A stretch of 64,000 bases of DNA from Cotesia glomerata (lineage: Eukaryota; Arthropoda; Insecta; Hymenoptera; Braconidae), in NCBI RefSeq assembly GCF_020080835.1, contig NC_058160.1:3286001-3350000 (forward strand). The letters run 5' to 3'. This document shows positions 14,151 through 26,099 of the stretch, piece by piece. Positions within the stretch are counted from its first letter, which is position 1. Each line of letters opens with the position of its first letter. The notes below the pieces were generated by a model that was not told the DNA's origin, did no database searches, and saw only the letters and a list, made by a program, of their open reading frames with translations. The position numbers and the translations under genes are program-made.

Positions 14151-14674
14151 CGAATTTCGATTTAATTAGATAGTTAAATTGCCGAAAAAAAAAAGGTTTT
14201 GAACCAATTAAGTATTAAGAAAATTTTTGCAATTTTGATTCATTTTTTTTTTTTTTTGTTATTTTTCAAAAGTTCTCTCAATTTTTGCAATTTTATTGAC
14301 TAAATATCTTTCTGGATTAATTTTTTCTAGTTTTAATTTATTGTTGCTGTTATTTTTAAAAAATTTCCGCAATTTTTATGATTTTTTTTATTAATCACCT
14401 TCCTAGCTCCTTTTTTCGTACTTTTCATCTATTTTTTTAATTATTTTGTAAAAAATGATTAATGTAAAAACAGAAAAAAATTCAAATTTAAAAATCTTTA
14501 TGATTCAATAAAAAATTAACTGTATTGAAGAGAAAAAAAATTTTGAACCAAGAAAATAATTTCGAAGACTTGAATTAAACAAAAAAATTGTTAAAACAAA
14601 AAAAAATTTCTAAATTAAAAACTTTTTCTGAATAAAATTCTTCAAAATAATTGTTTTTTTTGTCTTAAAACTTT

Positions 14675-14950
14675 TTTTTTACAGTTAATATTTCTTGTCA
14701 AGAATAATTTTACTAGAAAATTTCCATAAAAATTTTAAAAATTCTCCAAAATAATTATTTTTGTCTTAAAAATTTTTTTTTTACACAGTTAATATTTCTT
14801 ATCAAGAATAATTTTACTAGAAAATTTCCATAAAAATTTTAAAAATTCTCCAAAATAATTTTTTTTTATTTTAAAACTTTTTTTTCCACTGTATAATATT
14901 TCTTATCAAGAATAATTTTACTAGAAAATTTCTATAAAAATTTAAAAAAT
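14675..14950 (+). repeat. Three-copy tandem repeat, unit about 104 bp
   Basis: The string AAGAATAATTTTACTAGAAAATTT occurs three times at about 104 bp spacing (near 14700, 14803 and 14908). The unit between the copies is conserved and includes TTAAAAATTCTCCAAAATAAT. It is non-coding. Confidence 0.8.
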
Positions 14951-16269
14951 TTGGCTTGGAAAATATTTAGTAAAAAAAATAAGAGAATTATTGTAAAATA
15001 ACGAAAAAATGAATGAAAACTGAAAAAAAATTAGACATGAAAAATATTTACTAAAAAAAATCTTAAAAATTGAGAGAATTTTTCAAAACAACCTACATTC
15101 AATAAAATAAGGTTAATGGTAAGCAAAAAATGAATGTTTACACGTGTAATTATTAGACCGTTAGTGCAGCAGAGTGTATCCACGCCGTTATCAAGGACGT
15201 CCGGTAGGTCAATAGCTTTAGCCGGTGGTCGTTCTTCTTCTACTTCTTCTTCCGCGTTGATGAGCTAAAAGTTAATACTAATCGTAGGATTTGTTCGTAG
15301 GCGCTAAGCCATTTCACGCCTACTGCGCATGTTATATATAATATAAATATAATAGTGACTAGGTCAACTTGTGCTCAATTTTATTATCACGAAATTCCCA
15401 AACGGACAAATAAAATAAAGCAAAACAAAATCAATGAGCTTCATTCAATTACCGTTCAATTGAATTGATTCAAATTAATATTATCTCTGTACGTCGATAT
15501 TGAGTTTTATTAGTTAGTATTTACATGAGTAGGCGTGAGCTCAGCATCTCCGCGTCATCTGATCAATAAATTCCATAGCTGACCTGTTGCTATGGCGAAA
15601 GTGAATGAATAAGCCAAGCCACGTGGCACGCGTTCGAAAAAAAAACATAAAAAAGGCGCGCTTGGAAACATCACTAGGACGAATAAGCAAAGCAGAAGCA
15701 GATATAATAGGCTAGGCTTGTATATATGTATACAGTGGATGCTAGAAGCTAGAACTAGAGAAGCGGAGATGATAAAAAAAAAAACTTGTGTACGCAAAGA
15801 GGAAGATTATTTTACATATTTGTTGGCGGGAGATGAATATAATCGAAGGGACGCGGGAGTTTTGTGTTAATAATTTTTTGGTATACTATCGCTTCTCTTG
15901 TATTATTTTATATTAATTTAATATATTTTTTGTGATAATTTTTTTTTGACAGAAAAATTGTAGCAAAAAATTTACATGCAAATTTTATTTTTGGAGTTTT
16001 AGATTAAATTTTGAGGAAAAATATGACATTTATTTTTAATATTTTTATGAAAATATCTCAATAATTTTTATCATTTATTTTGATAATTCATCAAAAATTT
16101 TCATTTATAGTTTTAAAAATTTAATACAAGAAAATTTATTTGTTTGAAAAAATCTTAAAAATGATTAGATCTGTTAATTTTAATATCATTTTATTTGACT
16201 CTAAACTTAAATTTTTTTTTACTCCAAAATTTGAGTTAAAAAATAAAAAATATAATAAAACTCAAAAAA
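14951..16269. other. Intergenic or intronic DNA, no gene seen
   Basis: A more balanced piece at 15140-15850 has CTTCTT runs and no sustained frame with a recognised product. The rest is A/T-rich filler. Confidence 0.45.
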
Positions 16270-16289
16270 AAATTGAATCAACTTTTTTT

Positions 16290-16800
16290 TCTTTCCTTAT
16301 CTTCAATATTTAATAAAATTTCTTCTTTTTTTATTATCTTTGATATTTACTCCAAAATTCTCACCAAATTTCATCAAACTCCAAAACAAAATTTTAGCTA
16401 AAGGACAAAAGTTCCCAAAATTACCAAGGATTTTTTTTATTAAAAATTAAATTCCCCATAAAAAAATTCTCTTACAATTTCTTCCAAATTTTCCCCAAAA
16501 CTTTAAATTCAATATTTTTCCAGCGAAAAATCTGCTGATGTTAACAAAAAAAAAAATATCTAAAAATTCCTTCAATATTTAATAAAATTTCTTCTTTTTT
16601 TTTTATTATCTTTGATATTTACTCCAAAATTCCCACTAAATTTTATCAAACTTCAAAATAAAATTTTAGCTAAAGGACAAAAGTTCCCAAAAAGTTCTCT
16701 TACAATTTTTTCCCCAAAACTTTAAATTAAATATTTTTCCAACGAAAAATCTGCTAATCTTAACAAAAAAAAAAATATTTAAAAATTCCTCAGGACAATT
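16290..16800 (+). repeat. Two-copy tandem duplication, offset about 262 bp
   Basis: The stretch from TCAATATTTAATAAAATTTC through AAAGGACAAAAGTTCCCAAAA occurs at about 16301 and again at about 16563. The second copy ends right beside the exon-like island that starts at 16805. Confidence 0.75.
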
Positions 16801-16804
16801 TTAG

Positions 16805-16947
16805 CGAACATCTTCTTCTTCTGGTTCTTGGGTGAAGGATCTGGGGTGGCAACTGTTGATCATCTGCTGGTTGTCAACTGGCAGAGCGCCAAAAATCCTG
16901 AGCAAAGTGGAGGACAGCGGACCTGTTGCCATGCAGACTTGTTTAAA
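16805..16947 (+). other. Exon-like GC-rich island, product unknown
   Basis: These 143 bp are near 50% GC in DNA that is about 20% GC. On the plus strand they are preceded by an AG acceptor (CAATTTTAG, AG at 16803-16804) and followed by GTAAAC (GT at 16948). Plus frame 1 is open throughout and reads as a mixed-composition peptide including WQLLIICWLSTGRAPKILSK. The complementary strand also has an open frame, ending in EPEEED and a stop. The first-frame phase (0) would fit the candidate exon at 1-173. I do not recognise the peptide. It could be a coding exon, a conserved regulatory element or a non-coding RNA exon. Confidence 0.35.
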
Positions 16948-17149
16948 GTAAACAACATTGCGTCATCCTGGTCTAGACTGGTACGTATGAGAAGCTTGCT
17001 GCGGGTATGGATATATGGATGCACATATACATATAAATAAATAAATATATACATATATGACGTATGGAGAACAGGGGAACAAGTTGTTCGATTCTTACAC
17101 ATACGAAGCTACAGAGGCCCAGTTTCTTTCCTTATCACTCTTCATAGCT

Positions 17150-17530
17150 TCTCGTTCTCTCCCTTGATTATTTTCGTTCGGATGTGTGGTACCACGTGGT
17201 TAGAGTAACACACACATACACACACGGTGAATGTTTAAGTGGCTCGTGTTGTTGTTCGCTCTCGCGCGCTTTTTCGGGCAGCAAATAATAATGATGCCAG
17301 CCAGTGTAGTGGAGAAACCAGCGCGGGAAATAAAAGGGAGATCCGCGAGTTTCGTCGAGCTGGGCGCTGCATAGCAACAGTGAGAGACCGTTCTCTTCAG
17401 CGTCCGACCCGAGTAGTCATGTGAGAGGAAGACAGCCGAGAGGGGACCGGGTGAGGGGGTGGAAAAGGCGGGCGTGTGAGCACGCGGTTTCTCTAATGTA
17501 AGAGCTACTCGTAAACTAACCACCAGAATT
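17150..17530. promoter_or_regulatory. GC-rich promoter-like block
   Basis: This is clearly richer in G+C and CpG than its surroundings, with CTCTCGCGCG, GAGAG runs and a CA microsatellite (about 17210-17226). Short frames are open on both strands but none resembles a known protein. It may be a promoter or enhancer. The call rests on composition only. Confidence 0.3.
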
Positions 17531-17750
17531 ACATATTCTGGATTAGGACAAAGACACTGAGTTGTTCATTGTCGGTTTGCTATTTTTTATTTTTATTTTT
17601 ATTTGCAGAATTAAATTTATCGGATGACATTTTGGGTCCTTTGGTTAATTTATTTGGTGGGTATTTTTTTTAGGAACTCATATGGGGTTCAATGGAACCA
17701 CCGCACATGGCAACAGAGATCTCGAAGAAGATTCAGACTTTTTGGAAGAA

Positions 17751-18015
17751 CACTGATAGAAGGATTTGTTTATAGTTAAAAATATTTGTTAATATTTAAC
17801 AAATCATTTATTAGAGGCCACTTTTCAGCCCTTAACAAATATTTCTTAGTATTTAAAAAGATTTATTAATATTCTATTCTATTTTATTTTGTTTTTATTT
17901 TTACTTTTATTTTTGGCCTCATTCTCATTATTTATATTTATATTAAATTCAAATATCACTTAAAATAATAGATTGTTATAATTAATTTACACTGTCGATC
18001 GGCGTTCTTATGCAA

Positions 18016-18056
<41 letters not shown>

Positions 18057-18212
18057 ACAATATTTAATAAATGAATATCAGATTTATTAAATACAAACAA
18101 ATCATTTTAAATATTAAGAAATATTTGTTTAATACTAAAAAGTGGTCTCTAATAAATGATTTGTTAAATATTAACAAATATTTTTAACTATAAACAAATC
18201 CTTCTATCAGTG
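17751..18212. mobile_element. Palindromic MITE, CACTGATAGAAGG ends, copy 1
   Basis: The ends are CACTGATAGAAGGATTTG (17751) and its inverse, finishing at 18212. The arms continue inward with ATTTGTTAATATTTAACAAATCATTTATTA. A second copy at 30269-30539 has the same arms. This copy is longer because of an insertion at about 17874-18058. There is no open frame; the superfamily is not assigned. Confidence 0.85.
17874..18058. mobile_element. Insertion nested in MITE copy 1
   Basis: Compared with the uninterrupted copy at 30269-30539, about 185 bp are inserted here. They are flanked by AATATT on both sides (17868-17873 and 18059-18064), as expected for a target duplication. The insert ends in an (AAAT)n run of about 40 bp (18014-18053), which looks like the simple-repeat tail of a retroposed SINE. 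No Pol III box is clear, so the class is uncertain. Confidence 0.6.
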
Positions 18213-18315
18213 AATATATGGCAGAGTTGCGGTTTAATATTGATGGAAAAATTAAGTAGATCAAAAATATTTTTAAAAATTTCATTTTGAATTTAGAAGA
18301 TTCAATCGGTTCTTG

Positions 18316-18526
18316 TTTTAAGGATATTTAATATTTGATGTTTATTTAATTTTCATACAATGTTTCGCCACTTCCGTAGCTTCCTCAAGTACTACAACAG
18401 ACAGTAATAATAATTAAAATTTAATTTTATATAAAGATATTAACAATTACCTGAGGAAGCTGCGAAAGTGGCGAAACTTTGGATGAAAATTAAATAAACA
18501 TCAAATATTAAATATCCTTAAAATAA
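18316..18526. mobile_element. Fold-back element
   Basis: This is an inverted repeat with arms of about 75 bp. The left arm, starting at AAGGATATTTAATATTTGAT, is repeated in reverse complement at the right and ends near 18525. The arms include GTTTCGCCACTTCCGTAGCTTCCTCA (plus-strand reading), with few mismatches. A roughly 60 bp AT-rich spacer separates them. It has no coding capacity. Confidence 0.8.
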
Positions 18527-19441
18527 AGCTGATTAAATTATTATGAACCATGAATAAAAACGTGAATAACATTAGAAGATAAATTTTTAAGAATTTTTTT
18601 TAGTTTGAGAAAATTTTAATTCAAAATAATAAAATTCTTTATAAGATTTTTACTATTTTATTAAGTGAATTTTTTATCAATGTATTTTGTATTTATTAAT
18701 TAACAATCTTTGAACCTGAGAGATTTTTTGAAGTTGTAAATCATTATTGAAACAAGAAAAAATTTTTTTGAATTAAGATGGTAATTGTTCAATTTTAGTC
18801 ACAAAATTTTTGCCTTTTTAACTTCCCGCTAAGAAAATTGAAAATTTTTTAATTTTTCATTTATTATAAAAAAAAATCTAATAAAACAATAATAATAATA
18901 ATTTTAAAAAACGAGTAATAAATTGAAAAAATTGTTCAAATGTTTAGAAAAAATTTTTAGATATTTTTTTTAAAGATTGATAAATTAATTATTATTAATT
19001 TTTATGATGAAATAATAAGTGATAATAATTGCCATTATTATTGATAATAACAGTTGCTTAGAAGTAATTGCCAATTTAATATAATATTTAATTTAAATTA
19101 CAGATAATAACCAAATTATTTCAATTGAATGACTAAGTTCTAAATTGTTTTCAAAACATCTGATGATCTTTATGTATAATATCATTAATAAAAGAGCTAA
19201 GATCTTCTGAATTGTAAATTGAAAAAAAAAAAAAAAAAAAAATGAATAAATAAATAAAAATAAGTTTCCAAAAAGTACAATCAGTCTGAAATAAACAAAT
19301 TTTAAATTAGCTTTCAAATATTTACTACCCGAAGATCGGAATGCAAACAAATTCCTTTTCTTAGAAGTCAAAATTTCCTTAAGAGCGGATGATAGTTGAT
19401 TTTCAAACGTGTTTTTCTCATGTATGTGATAAAATTTAGAA

Positions 19442-19506
19442 AAAAAAACGCTTCGCTCTTCGATAGATAATTAAATTATCTATTGAAGAGCGAAGCGCTT
19501 TTTTGG
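19442..19506. repeat. Near-perfect 65 bp palindrome
   Basis: The arm AAAAAA-(G)CGCTTCGCTCTTC-ATAGATAATT meets its reverse complement with essentially no loop and about two mismatches. It would extrude as a long cruciform or hairpin. It is GC-rich in the stem core although its flanks are AT-rich. It may be a miniature element or the remnant of one. Confidence 0.8.
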
Positions 19507-22500
19507 AAAATTTTCATTTATTTATGCATAAAATGCGTTTTAAGATTCCATTTGTTGTACAAGTATGACAGAGATACTTTCGTTTGTCCAATAGAGGGCG
19601 AGAGAGAGAAATAATGTAAACCCTTCTTAACGGGAAGTTAACAATGACAGTCTACTCCACAATTTTCCAGTTTTGAACCCGAATTTAAATATAACAGCCT
19701 TACTTTAAATTTAAAAATTTTTCACTGAAATTAAAGATATTTTTTTGACATTTGATCCGAATTTTTTTCCTTAATTTGATAGAAAGTAGTTAAAATTATT
19801 TACGAGTCCTAGATAAATTTTTCCAAATGATAAATTGAATCACTATTTTTTTTTTTTTTTTGAGAAAAAAAAATTTCACTTTAATTTCTCAATTTAATGA
19901 TTTAAAATAGCCTCGAATTCTATGAAACAGAAATTATCCGTGTTAATATTCCTTAAAAGTAAACATAAATTTCGACATTTTATTTCATAGTTAACATTTA
20001 TAGTGACCAAAAGTCTATTCAATGAAACCATTCAATGAAACCTTGTATCGAAAAAATAATTGTTGACTCAATAGTACATTCATTTAAAACTTTTGTCCGG
20101 TGTGATTTCTTCATACTATTTCCTATTATATCTTTTATTTTCTTATTTTTGGAATTTCCATTTTCATTTGTTTGAGTAAAAAGTTAATCGATTACTAACA
20201 GTAAATAATTTACAATCAAATATAATTTATCGTGGATATTCTAGGTAATACACATTACACATAACAGTTTATAGTTATGTACAAAGAGCCCAGTAAATGT
20301 AAATGTGCACCTGGAGGTGCCTTATGCACACAAACGCAAGATGAACAAACACCCGTGGATAATCCAATCCAGCTATAAGTAAAAGGGCTCGATTCTTTTT
20401 ATTATTATTATCATTATATGTACGTACATTATGTTGATGATATATAGATTAAAATTTTTTATCACAGCCATGACATTCAGCCAAATGATAAATTCCATCA
20501 CACGGAATGACTATCTATGTTCAGTTTTATTTAAGATTCTGATGAAAAAAACTAGACCAAAAATGGTATGATACAATATATGTAAATAAAACGGCAAGCT
20601 GTTATCAGTTTGATTTTTTTTTTTACTTTTTTAAGTACTCGCGGGTAATATTTAGGCCTAGTTAAAAAATAATTTGTAATAAAAAGAAGAAAAAAAAATT
20701 TATTTGAGCCAAGAAATAATTTTTCTTCTGAATTATTTTCTTAAGAAAATTTTTCGATCTTAATAAGATTAAATTTTTTGCTCTAGAAAATTTTTATCTT
20801 GGAGGAAGTAAATTTTTTTGTTTTAAAAAAAATTTAGTCCTTTGCTTTAATAAATTTGTGTTATTATTTATAAATATTTTATGGAAAATATTAACAAAAA
20901 AATGGTCATTTTTGCTAAAAATAAGATTAAACAAAATTAAAAATTTTTAGTAGAGTAATATGAGTATTAGCTGTTTAATTGAACTATATTTAATATATTT
21001 TATATTTGAGATTAATAATTATGTTAATGATAAAATACTGTGATTATTGATTTTTAATAAATAAATTCATTATGGATATATTTATAAAAATTTTATCAAT
21101 AAATGAATAAATTGAAAATAATTATAAACTTATTCAATCAAAACGTGATAAATAATTTTTTTTTATTTTTATAAAAAAGCAAATTATAAATTTTAATAAA
21201 AGCCTTTACAACTTAGAAATTAAAAATTGAAAAAATGATAAACTTTATTATTAAATCAAAGCAAATTAAATTAAATGAAATTTTAATTATTGTAATCAAA
21301 AATCAACAGAATTTGAGTAATTTTTGAAAGATAAATTATCAAATAATTTTTTGCAATTTTAAAAATATGAATTAAAATTTGTTTTGTAAATCAAATCATC
21401 AGATCACTTTAAATAATAAATATTCTGTAATTATTAATATTAAATTATTTTGTAACTCATAAAAATTTTTTAAAAATATTCAAAAGAAAAATTAACCATA
21501 TTTTATTTAAATTTGAAAGAAAATAAACTTAAATAATGATTAACATAAAAAATAATTAATTAAATTTTATATTTTCCATTTTATCAGCAAATATCCTTTT
21601 TAGGCGCTGGTATAATATTTTTACATGAAGATAAAATTTTTTAAAAAAGTATGAACCTGATTTTTATTTCACATTTAACATTATCAAACTTCTACTTTGC
21701 TCATACATTTTCTCGTCCTGGTTCTGGTCCTTACATACTCACACTTATAGCATGTACATACACATATATTATACATTGTACAGGAGATATAGGATTACGG
21801 TGTACTACTATCTGGTAGTGGGAACCTGGAGCCTTTTGAAAAGCAAGCCCAACAAAGCCCATACCGATACCCACTGTGGATGGCAGTACTATACGTAGAA
21901 TATGGTATATAAAATAATATAAGGGCAGCTGCATGAATTCCTGTCGCCATATCTTTTTTCCCTGGTTCCCCTTGTACCCACTACACTCTGGCCAGCTCGG
22001 TCTTTCTTTTGTAGGATGAGCGTATTCACCCTCCGCTTAAAACAGGACATATGGCCTCCAACATTTCTACACTTTCAAAATCCTTCGGACTAGACTAAAC
22101 TATTCTATTGTTGTTTTATAGTTTTCTTTTTTTACTACCGACTCTCGTTTGAAATTACTCTACGATACAAAATTATAATTGTAAAAATTTTTTACTGAAT
22201 AATATTTCTTAGTAAAAAATTTATTTAATTAGTTTACTTTTAAATCACTGAATTTTTAAGATTATTTCCAGTAATTTATTCCTACAGCTGTCTTTAAAAA
22301 TTATGCTTTTGTGTAATAATTAAAATAAATTCTTTTTAACTCAAAACAAAATCAAATGACATTTTTTTTTTGCTTCTCAATTTATATTCTTGAAAAATAA
22401 AATACTGGAGTATTTGTTTACAAATTTAACCGGTGAAAGTGCAATAAACTGATTTTTTATGTATGAATCCATTCATTACAATTTATCTACAATTTTATTT

Positions 22501-23110
22501 AAGCCACTCAATGACTCAGATAAATTATTTTTATCTTAATTATTACCGAGAATATTTTTAGATAAAAAATTCCCAATTACTATTTATTTTAAAAATTTTT
22601 ACAAAATAATTTAAAGATTAAAAATGAATAATTAGTAAAAAATATTTATTAAATTTAATCAATTAAATTATTTTATATTTAAAAATAAAATTTAATTATT
22701 TACTAGACTTTAAATATAAATTTAAAATTTTAATTATATAAAATAAATACGAGTATTAAATAATTCTCAGAAATAATTTGGTATTAAAAATAAAAATTTA
22801 ATCAATAGAATTTTTTTATAAACTGATAGTTAAAATTGCTTAACAAATAATAAAATTTAATGGCTAATTACAGTAGAAATATAAAAAGTTATAATTAATA
22901 ACATTGCTTCCCATTGTAAGTCTCGATGCATAAAATATCTCACTTTTTTTTTTTTTTTTTTTAATGTAAACTACTGAGACTACTTTGAATAAATAAATAA
23001 ATAAATAAATATGTTCGAATGATTCATACTTAAATGAAGCAATTTTCTAGTTCTAGTCAAACATTATAAGCTCAAACAAAAATAATATATCATAAATTAT
23101 GACTTGTGAC
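19507..23110. other. Non-coding AT-rich region
   Basis: I see no gene here. Patches at 20270-20400 and 21710-22090 are more balanced but have no sustained frame with a recognised domain. An (AAAT)n microsatellite lies at about 22990-23011. Confidence 0.45.
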
Positions 23111-23112
23111 TA

Positions 23113-24706
23113 TAGGGCGATTCCGTACTCGCGAGTGCAACATTTAGACTCACTCAAGGCTTCTTACTAAGAAAATAAAAACTCTTTTTAAAGAAATGAC
23201 TGGTCGCAGGATTACATTGTAATCTGTTTTACAAAAATTAATATAAAAAACATTTAATAAAATGTCTAAATAGACACAGGAGAGGTTCAAAGTGCTATCG
23301 CGGGTGCAACGAAATCGGCCCACCATTAAAGGTCATGAAGCTAGAATGAAAAAAGTCTGTTAATTATGGAATATTTATTAAATTATTTTTACATTCTTTA
23401 AAAGAATACAAAACAAACTAATTATTAATTTAAATAAAATTATTAAAAGAAATAAATATTATAAATTATTCACTTTTTATCCAGTCGCGGGTGCAACGTA
23501 AAACTATCGCGGGTGCAACACACATCTCACTGTAGTAAATATAAACATTTCCATGTAACTTTAAATTAAAGATATGAGATCATAGATGCTGTATCACTAA
23601 TTAGCACTTTTCTATGTAACTAAAATAAATTATTTGTTTGGAATGGTCGGCGATTTATCAGACTTAAGGTTCATCTTCAGAATCGCTGTAAACATCAGAA
23701 ACGCGTAACTCTTTTTGCAACTTTTCTACGTTTTTTAGTAGATTTCATAGAAATCTAACTATTGCATTGGTCCTCATGACGGAACTTTTGAAAAATTTTG
23801 CTATATTTCGACTCAGCTCGTCAAGCGGATTCAAAAAATGCATATGGTTCAAAAGTTTATATATGTATGTATTTATATATACGATATAATCGGCATTGTC
23901 TCTTCTCTAACTCTCGTAATTCTATACGGATCTCAATAAAACGTAACATACTTATTCTTAGGACGATTTCCGAGGTTAAGTTCTAAGATGAGCCAAATCT
24001 GTCGATTAGTTTAGAAATGAGAGCAATTCAAAAATTTTCAAAAATCGAAAAAAATTTTCACTTATACCTTATTTCCGTGCAATAACAATGGAACGCGACA
24101 TCCTATCGGATTTCTGTAAATTGCATTTGAAAGCTTATTTAATAAGCTTCAATTTGTCTACTTATTTATTTCTCCAAATTAAATAGTTTAGGAATAATAG
24201 CAATTCAACAATTTTCAAAAATCGCAAAAATTTTCACTTTTACCGTATTTTCGTGCAATTACAATTGAACGCTATATCTTATCAAAATTCTATAAATGGT
24301 ATCTGAAAGCTTATTAAATAAGCTTTAATTTGTGCACCTCATTATCAGTCTAGGCCAAAAATCACCTACTTTCTCAGACAGATTTAATGAAATTTTACTT
24401 TTGCATTCGTTTTGACGTCATTGTTGTTTAATCAGACAGAAATTTATTTTTTTTTTTTTTTTCGTATGCAACCCTAGTAGTATTTTTATTATTCATTATG
24501 AAATCTACTTCCATTTCGGCTGCCGAATGGCCTTTTTTTAGTTGCAGTTATCAAAACTAATTTGCTTTTCAAATTAGACTTCGACATTCGTGCAACACAA
24601 ATGCTCTTACCCTCCTCAAATTTAAAAAAAATTGGTATAAAAAAAAGTAACAAATACTGTGATTTAAAAATTTATGTCAAAAATCGTCTCCCGCGGAATC
24701 GCCCTA
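23113..24706. mobile_element. 1.6 kb non-autonomous TIR transposon
   Basis: The inverted ends TAGGGCGATTCCG (23113) and CGGAATCGCCCTA (ends 24706) are flanked by TA on both sides (23111-23112 and 24707-24708). The element contains four copies of (T)CGCG(A/G)GTGCAAC (about 23132, 23298, 23486 and 23507). It also carries a roughly 180 bp internal tandem duplication in its right half (about 24015-24340), whose units contain AAAGCTTATT(T)AATAAGCTT. No transposase frame remains. The TA duplication would suit a Tc1/mariner-type mobiliser, but the family is not certain. Confidence 0.8.
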
Positions 24707-25044
24707 TACATAATGTATTATAAATTTATTAACTATTATAAGGATGAAAATGTTAATAGATAAAGACGTGTCTCTCTACATATGATGATTAAATTAAAAA
24801 TATAAATTCCGTCATATCAATTCAGCGCTGTTATTTAGCGTCAAAGACCACACGTGTTCGTAGACCCTCGCGATTCGATTCAGAACTTACTTCTCTGCGG
24901 GAGACTCGCAAATGCATAGAGATATATATGTAGGACAGTGCCTGATACAGCTTCTTACTCCCATCACCAGCTTAATTTGTACTTGAGTAATTTAATAACA
25001 ACGCGAGTCGAATTGATTAATTAAAAACAAAAAATCACCGTTTA

Positions 25045-25470
25045 GATACACCCGACATGGAAAGGTAGATTTCTCAATTTTCGCACATAAGAGCTGAATA
25101 TTTTGTGATTAACTTTAGAGCGCTCTTAAAATATATAATTTACCTACAATTATTTATACAATAAGTCATAAATAATAAATAAATTATAATAAGGCTACTC
25201 CATTTCAAAACAGTAACTGATATTTCTTAGTTTTTTTTTAATTTTCTCTAAAAAAATGTTTTTTACTCGAAATTTATAAAAAATTTGAATTAGACACAAA
25301 AGATATATTAACAAGAAAATTTATAAGAACAAATCATCTTGCTTATTTAAATTGAAGTACTAAATAAGCACTATTGGTTACACCTGATATGGAAAGGTAG
25401 ATTTATCAATTTTCGCACATAAAAGCTGAAAATTTTGTCACTAACTTTAGAGCGCTCTTAAAATATACAA
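25045..25470 (+). repeat. Partial direct repeat of an interspersed element
   Basis: A roughly 90 bp segment beginning at GACATGGAAAGGTAGATTT (about 25052) and ending in TTTAGAGCGCTCTTAAAATATA recurs about 336 bp downstream (about 25388) with few changes. The text that follows to about 26060, including ACTTTGGAAGTAATGGACCG, looks like the body of a degraded interspersed repeat. No frame is open. Confidence 0.65.
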
Positions 25471-26099
25471 ACTTTAAAGAAATTATACATTTAATAGTGA
25501 AAATTGTAGCTTATTTCATGAGCTATAACATGCAATTTATGAAATCGCGATACAATAAGTTAAGCAGGAGCTATTTTAAAATAATGCCATAAAAGTTATT
25601 ATTTTTAATATTTTCGGTGACTTTAAAGGCAGTGGAAAAAATATAAAATTTTTTATGAGAAAAAAATAATACTACGTAAATTGAAGATAATTATATGGAC
25701 TTTAAGATACAATTGACAGAATTTAGTTATCAATTATAGTTTTAGAGTTATTTGGAAAAATCTTGCAAAATTTTTATTTTCATAAAAATGAAAAAATTTC
25801 TTGAACCACCCACAACTTTGGAAGTAATGGACCGATTTGCCCGTTTTTTTAACTTGACCGAGGTTTTCGTTGATACTAAAAATTCGTCAAGTTTCATCAA
25901 GATCCGTCAATAATTGCGGCTGTAATCGTGCTCACAAAGCCAGTTCTATCACACATACATATATAAACTTTTGAGCTGGTGTTATTTTTCTGCATAACTC
26001 AAAAAATTAAAACAACAGAAAAATTTTATGTAAACTCCAACATGACTACCTTTGCAACAAGCCGATTTCTAACGAAATCTACCTAAAAATTTTCTTGGC

